From: JAICSD01 sp035495955
GTDB taxonomy: Bacteria; Acidobacteriota; Vicinamibacteria; Vicinamibacterales; 2-12-FULL-66-21
DNA length: 64,000 bases
Reading direction: 5' to 3'
NCBI GenBank assembly: GCA_035495955.1
Contig: DATJFE010000056.1
Coordinates: 62,001-126,000, forward strand
How positions within the stretch are numbered: the first letter of the stretch is position 1; the number at the start of each line of letters is the position of its first letter. This document shows positions 56,987 to 64,000 of this stretch, one piece after another. A program made the translations under genes and the position numbers. The notes under the pieces are model-generated. The model was not told the DNA's origin. It was given only the letters and a program-made list of their open reading frames with translations, and made no database searches.

Positions 56987-58180
56987 ATGCCGGGCGTGCA
57001 GGGGTTCATGTATCCGAACGAGGTGGAGCTCCAGTGGAGCATCCTCATCGTGCTCTATCCGTTCATCACCGGGCTGGTCGCCGGCGCATTCATCCTGGCG
57101 TCGCTGGAGCGCGTCTTCAACGTGCAGGCCGTGCGGCCGACCTACCGCCTGGCGCTGCTCACCGCTCTCGCCTTTCTCCTCGTCGCCCCGCTCCCGCTGC
57201 AGTTGCATCTGGGTCACCCCGAACGATCGTTCGAGATGTATCTCACGCCGCACACGACGTCGGCAATGGCGATGTTCGGGTTCGTCTATCTCTGGTACCT
57301 GATGGTGGTCCTCGTCGTCGAGATCTGGCTCGACTATCGCCGGGACCTCGTGCTGGTCTGGCGCGAGAGCCGAGGACTCAAGCGGGCGTTGTACGGCGTG
57401 CTGACGCTCGGGTCCGACAACATCAGTCCCGCGGCGTTGCGCATCGACGACAAGGTCGGCCGCTTCGTGACGATCCTCGGGATTCCCTCGGCCTTCCTGC
57501 TGCACGGCTACGTCGGGTTCATCTTCGGATCGGTCAAGGCCAACCCGTGGTGGTCTACGCCGATGATGCCTATCGTCTTCCTGTTCTCGGCCATCGTCTC
57601 GGGCATCGCGATGGTGCTGCTGCTCTACATCGTGCTCAGCTGGTGGCGCCGGGCGGCGATCGACCTGCGGTGCGTCGACACGGTCGCGAAGTATCTGTTC
57701 TTCGCGTTCCTCGTCGATTTCGCGCTCGAGATGCTCGACCTGATTCACCGCATTTACGAAGCGGACGAGTCGTTCAGGGCGCTCGACTTCATGGTCCACA
57801 CGAAGCTGTTCCTCTCGCAGATCGTGCTCCAGATCCTGCTGGGAACGCTCCTGCCGATTGCGATGCTCGCCGTAGTCCAGGTCGCCAGACTGGCGCCGCG
57901 CGCTCGCATCAATCTCTACGCGGCCGCCGCGGTGCTGACGCTCGTCGGCATCTTCGCCATGCGGTGGAACGTCGTCATCGGCGGGCAGTTGTTCTCGAAG
58001 AGTTTTCTGGGATACACGACGTACAAACTGGGCTTCGCCACACGCGAAGGGCTCCTCCCGGCCATCCTGCTGATGATCCTGCCGTTCGGGATCCTCGCCG
58101 CTCTCCTTCGTGTCCTTCCGCCATGGGAGGACGCGGCCGTCCATGGCCGAGAAATCCAGGTCGAGACGGCGCCCCTGTAG
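56987..58180 (+). CDS. NrfD/PsrC-like quinone-interacting membrane subunit
   Basis: 397-residue integral membrane protein with about ten helices, of the NrfD/PsrC family. Recognisable are QWSILIVLYPFITGLVAGAF at the N terminus and the long hydrophobic segments thereafter. Such subunits oxidise or reduce menaquinol and, with an Fe-S and a haem subunit, form the inner-membrane gate for extracellular respiration in Geobacter-type systems. The start codon is 4 bp after the Fe-S gene. The kinase gene follows after 6 bp. Confidence 0.93.
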   Translation: MPGVQGFMYPNEVELQWSILIVLYPFITGLVAGAFILASLERVFNVQAVRPTYRLALLTALAFLLVAPLPLQLHLGHPERSFEMYLTPHTTSAMAMFGFVYLWYLMVVLVVEIWLDYRRDLVLVWRESRGLKRALYGVLTLGSDNISPAALRIDDKVGRFVTILGIPSAFLLHGYVGFIFGSVKANPWWSTPMMPIVFLFSAIVSGIAMVLLLYIVLSWWRRAAIDLRCVDTVAKYLFFAFLVDFALEMLDLIHRIYEADESFRALDFMVHTKLFLSQIVLQILLGTLLPIAMLAVVQVARLAPRARINLYAAAAVLTLVGIFAMRWNVVIGGQLFSKSFLGYTTYKLGFATREGLLPAILLMILPFGILAALLRVLPPWEDAAVHGREIQVETAPL

Positions 58181-58186
58181 GTCACC

Positions 58187-60055
58187 ATGAGCATGCGGCT
58201 CGGCAGCACGACCGTCGGCCTTGCCGTAGGCATCACGTTCGCCGTCGGAGCCGCGTGCGCCGCCGGCGCCTACCTGTACTCGGTCCGCCATTACGAGACG
58301 CTGCTGGATGGCGCGCGGAGCGGCGCGCTGGCTCAGGCCGAGCTCGTGCGCGGCGCGCTCGAGCACGAGATGCTGACGCGCGATCGCACGCTCATCGGGA
58401 GCATGATCCGCACGTTCGGAAGCGAACCGCGCGTTGCGGGCGTGATGCTGCTCGATCGCAAAGGCGTCGTCCGTTATTCGAGCGGTCCGATCGCGTCCGG
58501 GAACGAGCTGGATCTCAAAGGCCCTACATGCCAGGCCTGCCACCAGTTCCCGCCGGGGCAGAGAACGTCGAGCCGCATGATCGAGACGCAGGGCAGCTCG
58601 ATTCTCCGCACGGTGGTGCCGATCCGTAACCGGACGGAATGTCACGCCTGCCACGATCCGGCGCAGCGGATCAACGGCATCGTCATTTTCGACATGGACG
58701 CGTCGGGGATTCATGCTGCGGCCAATCGCGATCTTCGATGGATGGTCGGCACGACGGCCGTCGTCGCGCTCCTGCTGGTCGCCGCCATCGCGGTCGTGGT
58801 CCGGCTCGTGGTGCTGCGGCGGCTGCAGCGCTTCGAGACGACCGCGCGGCTGATCTCGGAAGGCGATCTCGATCGCCGGGTACCGACGTCCGGCAGCGAC
58901 ACGATCTCGTGGCTCGCCCGCGAGTTCAACGTGATGGCCGATTCGGTCACCGGTCTGCTGGGGCAGGTCCGGAGTCAGCGCGAGCGCCTCGAGACCGTCA
59001 TCAACAGCATTGACGACGGCATCGTGGTCCTCGATGCGAGCCGCACCGTCATCGCCGCGAACGATGCGTTCATCGCGCGCACGGGACGCAATCGCGCCGA
59101 TATGGTGGGTTGCTCGTGCGCAAATGCGCCGTCCGGGATGTGCGGCGTCACCGATTGTCCAACGGTAGCGTGTTTGGAGCTCGGCGAACGGCAGGTTCGC
59201 ATCTGCGAGCGAACGCGCGCGGACGGATCGATCGCCTGGGAGGAGGTGCACGCCTGCCGGATCCCGGGCGATTCCGAGAGGGGCATCCAGATCGTCGAGG
59301 TCTGGCGCGACATCTCCGAGCGCCGCGCGGCGGAGGCGAGACTGGCGGAGTCTCATCGTCTGGCTTCGCTCGGCATGCTCGCCTCGGGCTTCTCGCACGA
59401 GATGAACACGCCGCTGGGGACGGTTCTGACGTGCATCGAAGGCATCGCGCGAGAGCTGCGGCGCGTGAACGGCGAGCTCGACGTGACGCACCTCTCCGAG
59501 CACGCGTCCATCGCCCGGGAGCAGCTGCTCCGGTGCCGAGGGATCACGCAGCACTTCCTCCGCATGTCGCGCGGTCAGACGTCGCGGGCCGATCTCGTCG
59601 ACGTCGGTGCGGCGCTGGCGGCCGTTGTCCGGCTCGTCGAGCCGACGGCGCGGGCTCATGGCGTCAGGCTCGACGTCGGATCGGTCGATACCTTCCGGCT
59701 TCAGGTCCGGGCGGACGAATCCGACCTGCAGCAGGCGCTCATCAATCTGCTGCTGAACGCCGTCCAGGCCTCGACCGCCGGCGGCACGGTCACACTTCGC
59801 GTGGACGACGGGGACGCGGTCACCATCCGAATCGCGGACCACGGCTGCGGCATCGCGCCCGATCAGCAGACGCGGATCTTCGAGCCTTTCTTCAGTCTTC
59901 GCCACGGAGGAACGGGGCTCGGGCTGTTCGTGTCGCTGAACTCGGTGCGCAGGTGGGGAGGCGACATCCGCGTCCGAAGCGCGCCTGGCCAGGGCGCAAC
60001 GTTCGAGGTCGTCCTCCCGCCCGCGGCGGGCGAGCAAGCGCGGGCGGCTGTATGA
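58187..60055 (+). CDS. dihaem sensor histidine kinase with Cys-rich PAS domain
   Basis: 622-residue kinase. Two membrane helices (about 8-32 and 184-208) bracket a periplasmic sensor with two haem-c sites, C115QACH and C152HACH. A HAMP domain, a PAS domain with a Cys cluster (about 308-332: CSCANAPSGMC, then TDCPTVAC), HisKA with GFSHEMNTPLG (His ~404) and HATPase_c with GTGLGL follow. The haems should report the redox state of the periplasm and the Cys cluster that of the cytosol. Coupled to its sigma-54 regulator by ATGA and placed between the quinol module and the second decaheme operon. Confidence 0.94.
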   Translation: MSMRLGSTTVGLAVGITFAVGAACAAGAYLYSVRHYETLLDGARSGALAQAELVRGALEHEMLTRDRTLIGSMIRTFGSEPRVAGVMLLDRKGVVRYSSGPIASGNELDLKGPTCQACHQFPPGQRTSSRMIETQGSSILRTVVPIRNRTECHACHDPAQRINGIVIFDMDASGIHAAANRDLRWMVGTTAVVALLLVAAIAVVVRLVVLRRLQRFETTARLISEGDLDRRVPTSGSDTISWLAREFNVMADSVTGLLGQVRSQRERLETVINSIDDGIVVLDASRTVIAANDAFIARTGRNRADMVGCSCANAPSGMCGVTDCPTVACLELGERQVRICERTRADGSIAWEEVHACRIPGDSERGIQIVEVWRDISERRAAEARLAESHRLASLGMLASGFSHEMNTPLGTVLTCIEGIARELRRVNGELDVTHLSEHASIAREQLLRCRGITQHFLRMSRGQTSRADLVDVGAALAAVVRLVEPTARAHGVRLDVGSVDTFRLQVRADESDLQQALINLLLNAVQASTAGGTVTLRVDDGDAVTIRIADHGCGIAPDQQTRIFEPFFSLRHGGTGLGLFVSLNSVRRWGGDIRVRSAPGQGATFEVVLPPAAGEQARAAV

Positions 60056-61401
60056 CGGCGAGACCGACCATTCTGGTCGTGGACGACGATGCGGCGTTTC
60101 GGGGCGTGCTACAGTCTGAGCTGCAGCGGATGGAATTTGAAGTGTCGTCGGCCGCGAGCGGCGAGGCGGCGATCGATCGCGTCGCCAACCGCGCGCCGGA
60201 TGTCGTCCTCCTCGATCTGCGGCTGCCGGGCGCGAACGGGCTCGACGTGCTGAAAGCTATCCGCGCACGCGCGCCGGCAACCGAAGTCATCATGCTCACC
60301 GGGCACGGTTCGATCGACACCGCGATCGAGTCGGTCCGGATGGGGGCATTCGATTACGTCCCGAAGCCGTGCCCGCTCGACGACCTGGAGGTTCGGATCC
60401 GGCGGGCGTTGGAGCGGCAGTCGCTTCGCACGCGCGCGAACCTCCTCGAGCGCGGCCTGACGCCGCCGGATCTCGGCAGCGAGTTCGTCGGCGAGAGTCC
60501 GGCCTTCAAAGACCTGCTCGCGCTGGTGGATCGCGCGGGGCCGTCCGACGCGACCGTCTTGATTCTGGGCGAGACGGGGTCGGGCAAGGAGATGGTCGCG
60601 AAGCTCCTGCACGCGCGAAGTGGCCGGCGCAAGCGGCCCTTCGTCACGGTCGAATGTGCGGCGCTGCAGGAGAGCCTGCTGCAGAGCGAGCTGTTCGGCC
60701 ACGAGCGCGGCGCCTTTACGGGAGCCGATCGCGCAAAGCCCGGGTTGTTCGAAGTCGCGCACGGCGGCACGTTGTTCCTCGACGAGATCGGGGAAGTCAG
60801 TCCGGCCACGCAGGTCAAGCTGCTGCGTGTACTCGACGCGGGAACGTTCCGGCGCGTCGGCGGCACGACGGAGATCCGCGTGGACGTCCGCATCATTGCA
60901 GCGACCAATCGCGCCCTGCCCGCCATGGTCTCGCAGGGTCTGTTCCGTGAAGATCTGTTCTATCGATTGAGCACGCTGCGGATGCAAGTGCCGCCCCTGC
61001 GGGAACGCGGCGACGATGTCGACGTGCTCGCGGCGCATTTCGTCGCGCTGTACAGCGAGCGTTTCGGCGTCCGCCGCCGCATCGGCGCCGAGGCGCTCGC
61101 GGCGCTGCGCAATCACGACTGGCCCGGCAACGTCCGCGAGCTGCTCCATGCGATCGAGGCTGCGATGATCGTCTGCGACGGTTCGGAGATCCTGGCCCGA
61201 CATCTCCCGCCGGCGCTGAGGGGCGAGAAAGACGTCGAGCCGGTGCCGGAAGGACTCTCGACGCTGCGTCAGATGGAGCGGACCCACATCGCCAGGGCGC
61301 TCAGCATCAGCGACGGACACCGGGCGCATGCCGCACGCATTCTGGGGATCAGCGAACGCAATCTCTACCGAAAGCTCCGCGTGTACGGGATCGATGCCTG
61401 A
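60052..61401 (+). CDS. NtrC-family sigma-54 response regulator
   Basis: 449 residues: receiver (VDDDA, phospho-Asp in VVLLDLRLPG, Lys in PKPCP), AAA+ domain (Walker A GETGSGKE, GAFTGA loop, Walker B GGTLFLDEIGE) and a Fis-type helix-turn-helix (GHRAHAARILGISERNLYRKL). Partner of the dihaem kinase. It lacks the four-Cys cluster of EBP1/EBP2, so it answers by phosphorylation. A near-consensus sigma-54 promoter starts at its stop codon and feeds the next decaheme gene, its most obvious target. Confidence 0.95.
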   Translation: MTARPTILVVDDDAAFRGVLQSELQRMEFEVSSAASGEAAIDRVANRAPDVVLLDLRLPGANGLDVLKAIRARAPATEVIMLTGHGSIDTAIESVRMGAFDYVPKPCPLDDLEVRIRRALERQSLRTRANLLERGLTPPDLGSEFVGESPAFKDLLALVDRAGPSDATVLILGETGSGKEMVAKLLHARSGRRKRPFVTVECAALQESLLQSELFGHERGAFTGADRAKPGLFEVAHGGTLFLDEIGEVSPATQVKLLRVLDAGTFRRVGGTTEIRVDVRIIAATNRALPAMVSQGLFREDLFYRLSTLRMQVPPLRERGDDVDVLAAHFVALYSERFGVRRRIGAEALAALRNHDWPGNVRELLHAIEAAMIVCDGSEILARHLPPALRGEKDVEPVPEGLSTLRQMERTHIARALSISDGHRAHAARILGISERNLYRKLRVYGIDA

Positions 61402-61402
61402 T

Positions 61403-61417
61403 TGGCGAAGTGTTTGC
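61403..61417 (+). promoter_or_regulatory. sigma-54 promoter of the second decaheme operon
   Basis: TGGCGA-AGTGT-TTGC followed by A, nearly consensus. It begins one base after the regulator gene. Predicted start near 61429, six nt before the ATG at 61435. No dyad of the TGCCGG type was seen nearby, so control by the 60052 regulator is more likely. Confidence 0.7.
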
Positions 61418-61434
61418 ACCGCGAGGCGGCTCAA

Positions 61435-62358
61435 ATGAGACATGTCGCGGCTCTGTTCTGCCTCCTGCTGGCCACAGCGGGGGCTGGTTCTCGCGCATCA
61501 GGGCGTCAAACGGCCTCGCAGCCGTCAGCCGCGCCGCAGCCAGGCAACTATGTCGGCGAAGCCACGTGTGTCGGGTGCCACGACACCGAAGGCAAAAGCT
61601 TCCATCAGACCCTGCACGGCAAGGCCCAGAATCCGCGGACCCCGGAGGCGGCCCACGGGTGTGAGAGCTGTCACGGTCCGGGCAAAGCGCACGTCGACGA
61701 CCCGTCGAAGCCCGGCTCGATCAAGCGTTTCCCGCTCATGGCGCCGCGTGAAGTCTCGGACACGTGCCTCGCCTGCCATAGCCGGGGCGTCCATACCCAG
61801 TGGAAGGGAAGCATGCACGACGCGCGCAACCTGTCGTGTATTACCTGCCATTCGATCCACAGTCCGAAGTCCGAGAAGGCGCAACTCAAGACCGCGACAG
61901 TGGCCGAAACGTGCGTCACGTGTCATAAGACCGAGGTTGCAAAGCTCCAGCGCTCCGGCCACATGCCGGTCCGCGAAGGCAAGATGGACTGCGCGTCGTG
62001 CCACAACCCGCACGGCTCGACGAACGTCCGGATGCTCCGCGTCGGCAACTGGATCAACGAGACGTGCGTCAGCTGCCACGCGGAGAAGCGCGGGCCATTT
62101 CTCTGGGATCACGCGCCGGTCCGCGAAGCCTGCAATACCTGCCACGATCCGCACGGCTCGAACAACGACCGCATGCTGGTCGCGAAGCTGCCGATGCTCT
62201 GCCAGCGTTGCCACATCGGCACGCGCCACCCGTCCACGATCTACGACGCGAATCAGCTCGGCGCGCGCAGCAACCGCCTGATCGGCCGCGGCTGCGTCAA
62301 CTGCCACGCCCAGATCCATGGATCGAACAGTCCGGCGGGCAACGCCTTCCTTCGCTGA
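61435..62358 (+). CDS. decaheme c-type cytochrome, MtrA/DmsE type (second copy)
   Basis: 307-residue periplasmic cytochrome with signal peptide (about 1-20) and ten CXXCH sites (first CVGCH, last CVNCH). It aligns along its length with the decaheme at 43304: the NPRTPEAAHGCESCHGPGKAH, AEKRGPFLWDHAPV and CQRCHIGTRHPSTIYD blocks match closely. It should dock into the adjacent MtrB-like porin. The ATG at 61435 is chosen because the signal peptide starts there; GAGG is eight bases upstream. The upstream open frame overlaps the promoter. Confidence 0.96.
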   Translation: MRHVAALFCLLLATAGAGSRASGRQTASQPSAAPQPGNYVGEATCVGCHDTEGKSFHQTLHGKAQNPRTPEAAHGCESCHGPGKAHVDDPSKPGSIKRFPLMAPREVSDTCLACHSRGVHTQWKGSMHDARNLSCITCHSIHSPKSEKAQLKTATVAETCVTCHKTEVAKLQRSGHMPVREGKMDCASCHNPHGSTNVRMLRVGNWINETCVSCHAEKRGPFLWDHAPVREACNTCHDPHGSNNDRMLVAKLPMLCQRCHIGTRHPSTIYDANQLGARSNRLIGRGCVNCHAQIHGSNSPAGNAFLR

Positions 62359-62368
62359 CGAGGACCAC

Positions 62369-64000
62369 ATGCGTCTCGAACGATCATCCATTCTCGTGAC
62401 GATGCTGTGGCTGGCCGCGCGGCCGGCGGCGGCGCAGGAAGCCTCGCCTTCGCCGTCGTTTGTTCGGGTCGACTTCGGGATTCGCGGGACCGTCTATGGC
62501 GACAACGCGGACCGCGCGCGCTACCAGCGCTACCGGGATCTGCGAAACGGTCCGTTCGCGGACGCGCTGCGCGCCGGCAGCACGAACGAGCACTGGTCGT
62601 TCGACGTGCGGGCGGATCGCGTCGGCTACCGCGACCAGCGGTACACCGCGGCCTACAACGACTTCGGCAAGCTCAAGGCCTCGTTCGAATGGAACCAGAT
62701 CCCGCTCTTCTTCAGCCAGGACACCGCCACGTTGTACTCGTCACCGTCGCCGGGCCTCTTCCTGCTGCCGGACCCGCTCCAGGCCGGGCTCCAGAACAAG
62801 ACGGCCACGCTCGCGTCGGCGGCCGGGCAGGCGTCCGTGTTCGACCTGCGCCTGAAGCGCGCCGTCGCGGACGCGAGGCTGACCTACAGCGCCACGCCTC
62901 ATCTCGACTTCAACGTCTCGTTCAGGAATACGCAGAAGAAGGGTGCGCAGCCGTGGGCCGGCACCTTCGGGTTCAGCGATGCCGTGGAGCTCGCCGCGCC
63001 GGTCGACACTCGGACGACGGATGTCGGCGCCGCGGCGGAGTGGACGAACGATCGCGGCGAAGTCCGCGTCGGATACGACAGCTCGTTCTTCCGGAACGAT
63101 GTGACGACCCTCGTCTGGGACAATCCGCTGCGCATCACCGATTCGCCGACGGCCGGTCCCGTGCAAGGGCGCATGGCCATCTGGCCGAACAGCGATCTGA
63201 ACTCGGGCTCGGTGAGCGGGCTCGTCAAGCTGCCTGCATCCAGTCAGGCCACGGCGTACGTGTCGCTCGGGAACTGGTCGCAGAACGACCCGCTGATTCC
63301 CTTCACCATCAACACGGCCCTGCCGGCAATTGCCCTGGATCGGCCTACCACCGATGCAAAGGCACGCGTCACGTCGACGGCCTTCACCTTCAACACGCGA
63401 GCCATCGATCGCGTATGGATCAACGCGCGCTTCCGTTCGTACGACTTCGACAACCGGACGCCCGTCTTCCACATCGCCAACACCGTGTCCTACGACACGA
63501 GCGCGGTGGCGTTCGCCGAAGGAGGCACGAGCCCCTACAGCTTCACGCACAAGACCTTCGATCTGGATGTGTCGTGGACGCCGATCGCGCATGGAGCGTT
63601 CCGCGCCGGGTACACGCGCGAGGTGGTCGATCAGACGTTTCGCAGCGTCGACACGACGACCGAGAACACCCTCCGGCTGTCGGCCGATGCGACCGGCGTC
63701 GGCTGGGCGACCGTCCGCGCCGTGTACGAACATGCGAAGCGGGTCGGCAGCGGTCTCGACGAGCAGACGCTCGACGACATCGGCGAGCAGGTCTCGCTCC
63801 GCCAGTTCGACATCTCCGATCGCACGTCCAACCGCTTCTCGGGGCTCGTCATTCTCACGCCGCTCTCCTCGCTGTCGCTGAACGCGACCGCCTTCGTCGG
63901 CCGGGAGGATCGACCCGGAGCCGTTTTCGGCCTGCGCAGCAACGACAACACTGGCGCGTCTGTGGGGTTCGACCTGGTGCCGGGCAGCCGTGTCTCGGCC
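62369..64000 (+). CDS. MtrB/PioB-family outer membrane beta-barrel (second copy, cut by window end)
   Basis: First 544 codons of a porin open at the window edge. Signal peptide (VTMLWLAARPAAAQEA region) and long beta-barrel parallel the protein at 44315; matching stretches include RYRDLRNGPF, VGYRDQRYTAAYNDFGKLK, SPTAGPVQG and GLRSNDNTG. About 200 residues are likely missing. It lies 10 bp after the second decaheme gene, so the pair forms an outer-membrane electron conduit. As with the first copy, no N-terminal CXXC is seen. Confidence 0.94.
   Translation, partial: MRLERSSILVTMLWLAARPAAAQEASPSPSFVRVDFGIRGTVYGDNADRARYQRYRDLRNGPFADALRAGSTNEHWSFDVRADRVGYRDQRYTAAYNDFGKLKASFEWNQIPLFFSQDTATLYSSPSPGLFLLPDPLQAGLQNKTATLASAAGQASVFDLRLKRAVADARLTYSATPHLDFNVSFRNTQKKGAQPWAGTFGFSDAVELAAPVDTRTTDVGAAAEWTNDRGEVRVGYDSSFFRNDVTTLVWDNPLRITDSPTAGPVQGRMAIWPNSDLNSGSVSGLVKLPASSQATAYVSLGNWSQNDPLIPFTINTALPAIALDRPTTDAKARVTSTAFTFNTRAIDRVWINARFRSYDFDNRTPVFHIANTVSYDTSAVAFAEGGTSPYSFTHKTFDLDVSWTPIAHGAFRAGYTREVVDQTFRSVDTTTENTLRLSADATGVGWATVRAVYEHAKRVGSGLDEQTLDDIGEQVSLRQFDISDRTSNRFSGLVILTPLSSLSLNATAFVGREDRPGAVFGLRSNDNTGASVGFDLVPGSRVSA

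Noticed and set aside
56861..60037. Open frame of 1,058 codons on the minus strand across the NrfD and kinase genes
   Set aside because: Antisense shadow of recognisable NrfD and kinase genes; composition is unnatural and there is no domain.

Overview
The window is about 64 kb of GC-rich, gene-dense chromosome (58 protein genes called; no rRNA, tRNA, CRISPR array or insertion sequence seen). Content points to an Acidobacteriota-like bacterium, possibly of the Vicinamibacteria type: a propeller-type hybrid kinase, many sigma-54 activators, MtrA/MtrB-type porin-cytochrome genes and intergenic heptamer repeats. This assignment is inference from gene content; no marker gene was compared.

Layout. 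0-9.7 kb: hybrid kinase and response regulator, recA, a DUF457 membrane protein, then a leftward operon of pseudo-receiver, DUF721/DciA-like protein, thiolase and 3-hydroxyacyl-CoA dehydrogenase. 9.9-29.6 kb: a stress/energy cluster with a GNAT-acyl-CoA-synthetase fusion, universal stress proteins, PAS kinase, NtrC-type regulator, LOG protein, NifU-like protein, a receiver-less sigma-54 activator (EBP1), duplicated DUF2892, CBS protein, Cfa-like methyltransferase, flavoprotein, YbaK, a HAD-HerA fusion, a P1B-type ATPase and a TPR protein. 29.8-36.6 kb: a Cus-like metal efflux operon with two unusual domain fusions. 36.6-41.1 kb: tetraheme cytochrome and late haem genes hemG, hemH, hemN. 41.3-43.1 kb: second receiver-less activator (EBP2) and a radical SAM protein. 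43.3-46.6 kb: decaheme cytochrome and MtrB porin. 46.8-50.9 kb: feoB, feoA, a haem-c NosL-like lipoprotein, cysteine synthase and ferritin. 51-54.4 kb: a four-helix-bundle gene between inverted heptamer arrays, a Crp-family regulator, an Fe-S repair protein, a NapH-like ferredoxin, a methyltransferase and a DUF3079 protein. 55.2-64 kb: cytochromes, a tetraheme/Fe-S/NrfD quinol-oxidoreductase module, a dihaem sensor kinase with sigma-54 regulator, and a second decaheme/MtrB pair cut by the window end.

How it fits together. The NrfD/Fe-S/tetraheme module can move electrons between the quinone pool and the periplasm, decaheme proteins carry them to the outer membrane, and MtrB porins hold the conduit. 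Iron uptake, ferritin, Fe-S scaffold and haem genes supply cofactors. 

The main discovery candidate is regulatory. A 16-bp dyad, TGCCGG-N4-CCGGCA, recurs next to sigma-54 -24/-12 promoters of many of these genes. Two activators that lack receiver domains carry the same four-cysteine cluster at the end of their AAA+ domain, the region where iron-dependent NifA proteins carry theirs. Together they suggest a redox- or iron-responsive sigma-54 regulon. The second candidate is the four-helix-bundle gene flanked by inverted heptamer arrays, which looks like a mobile or RNA-based element.
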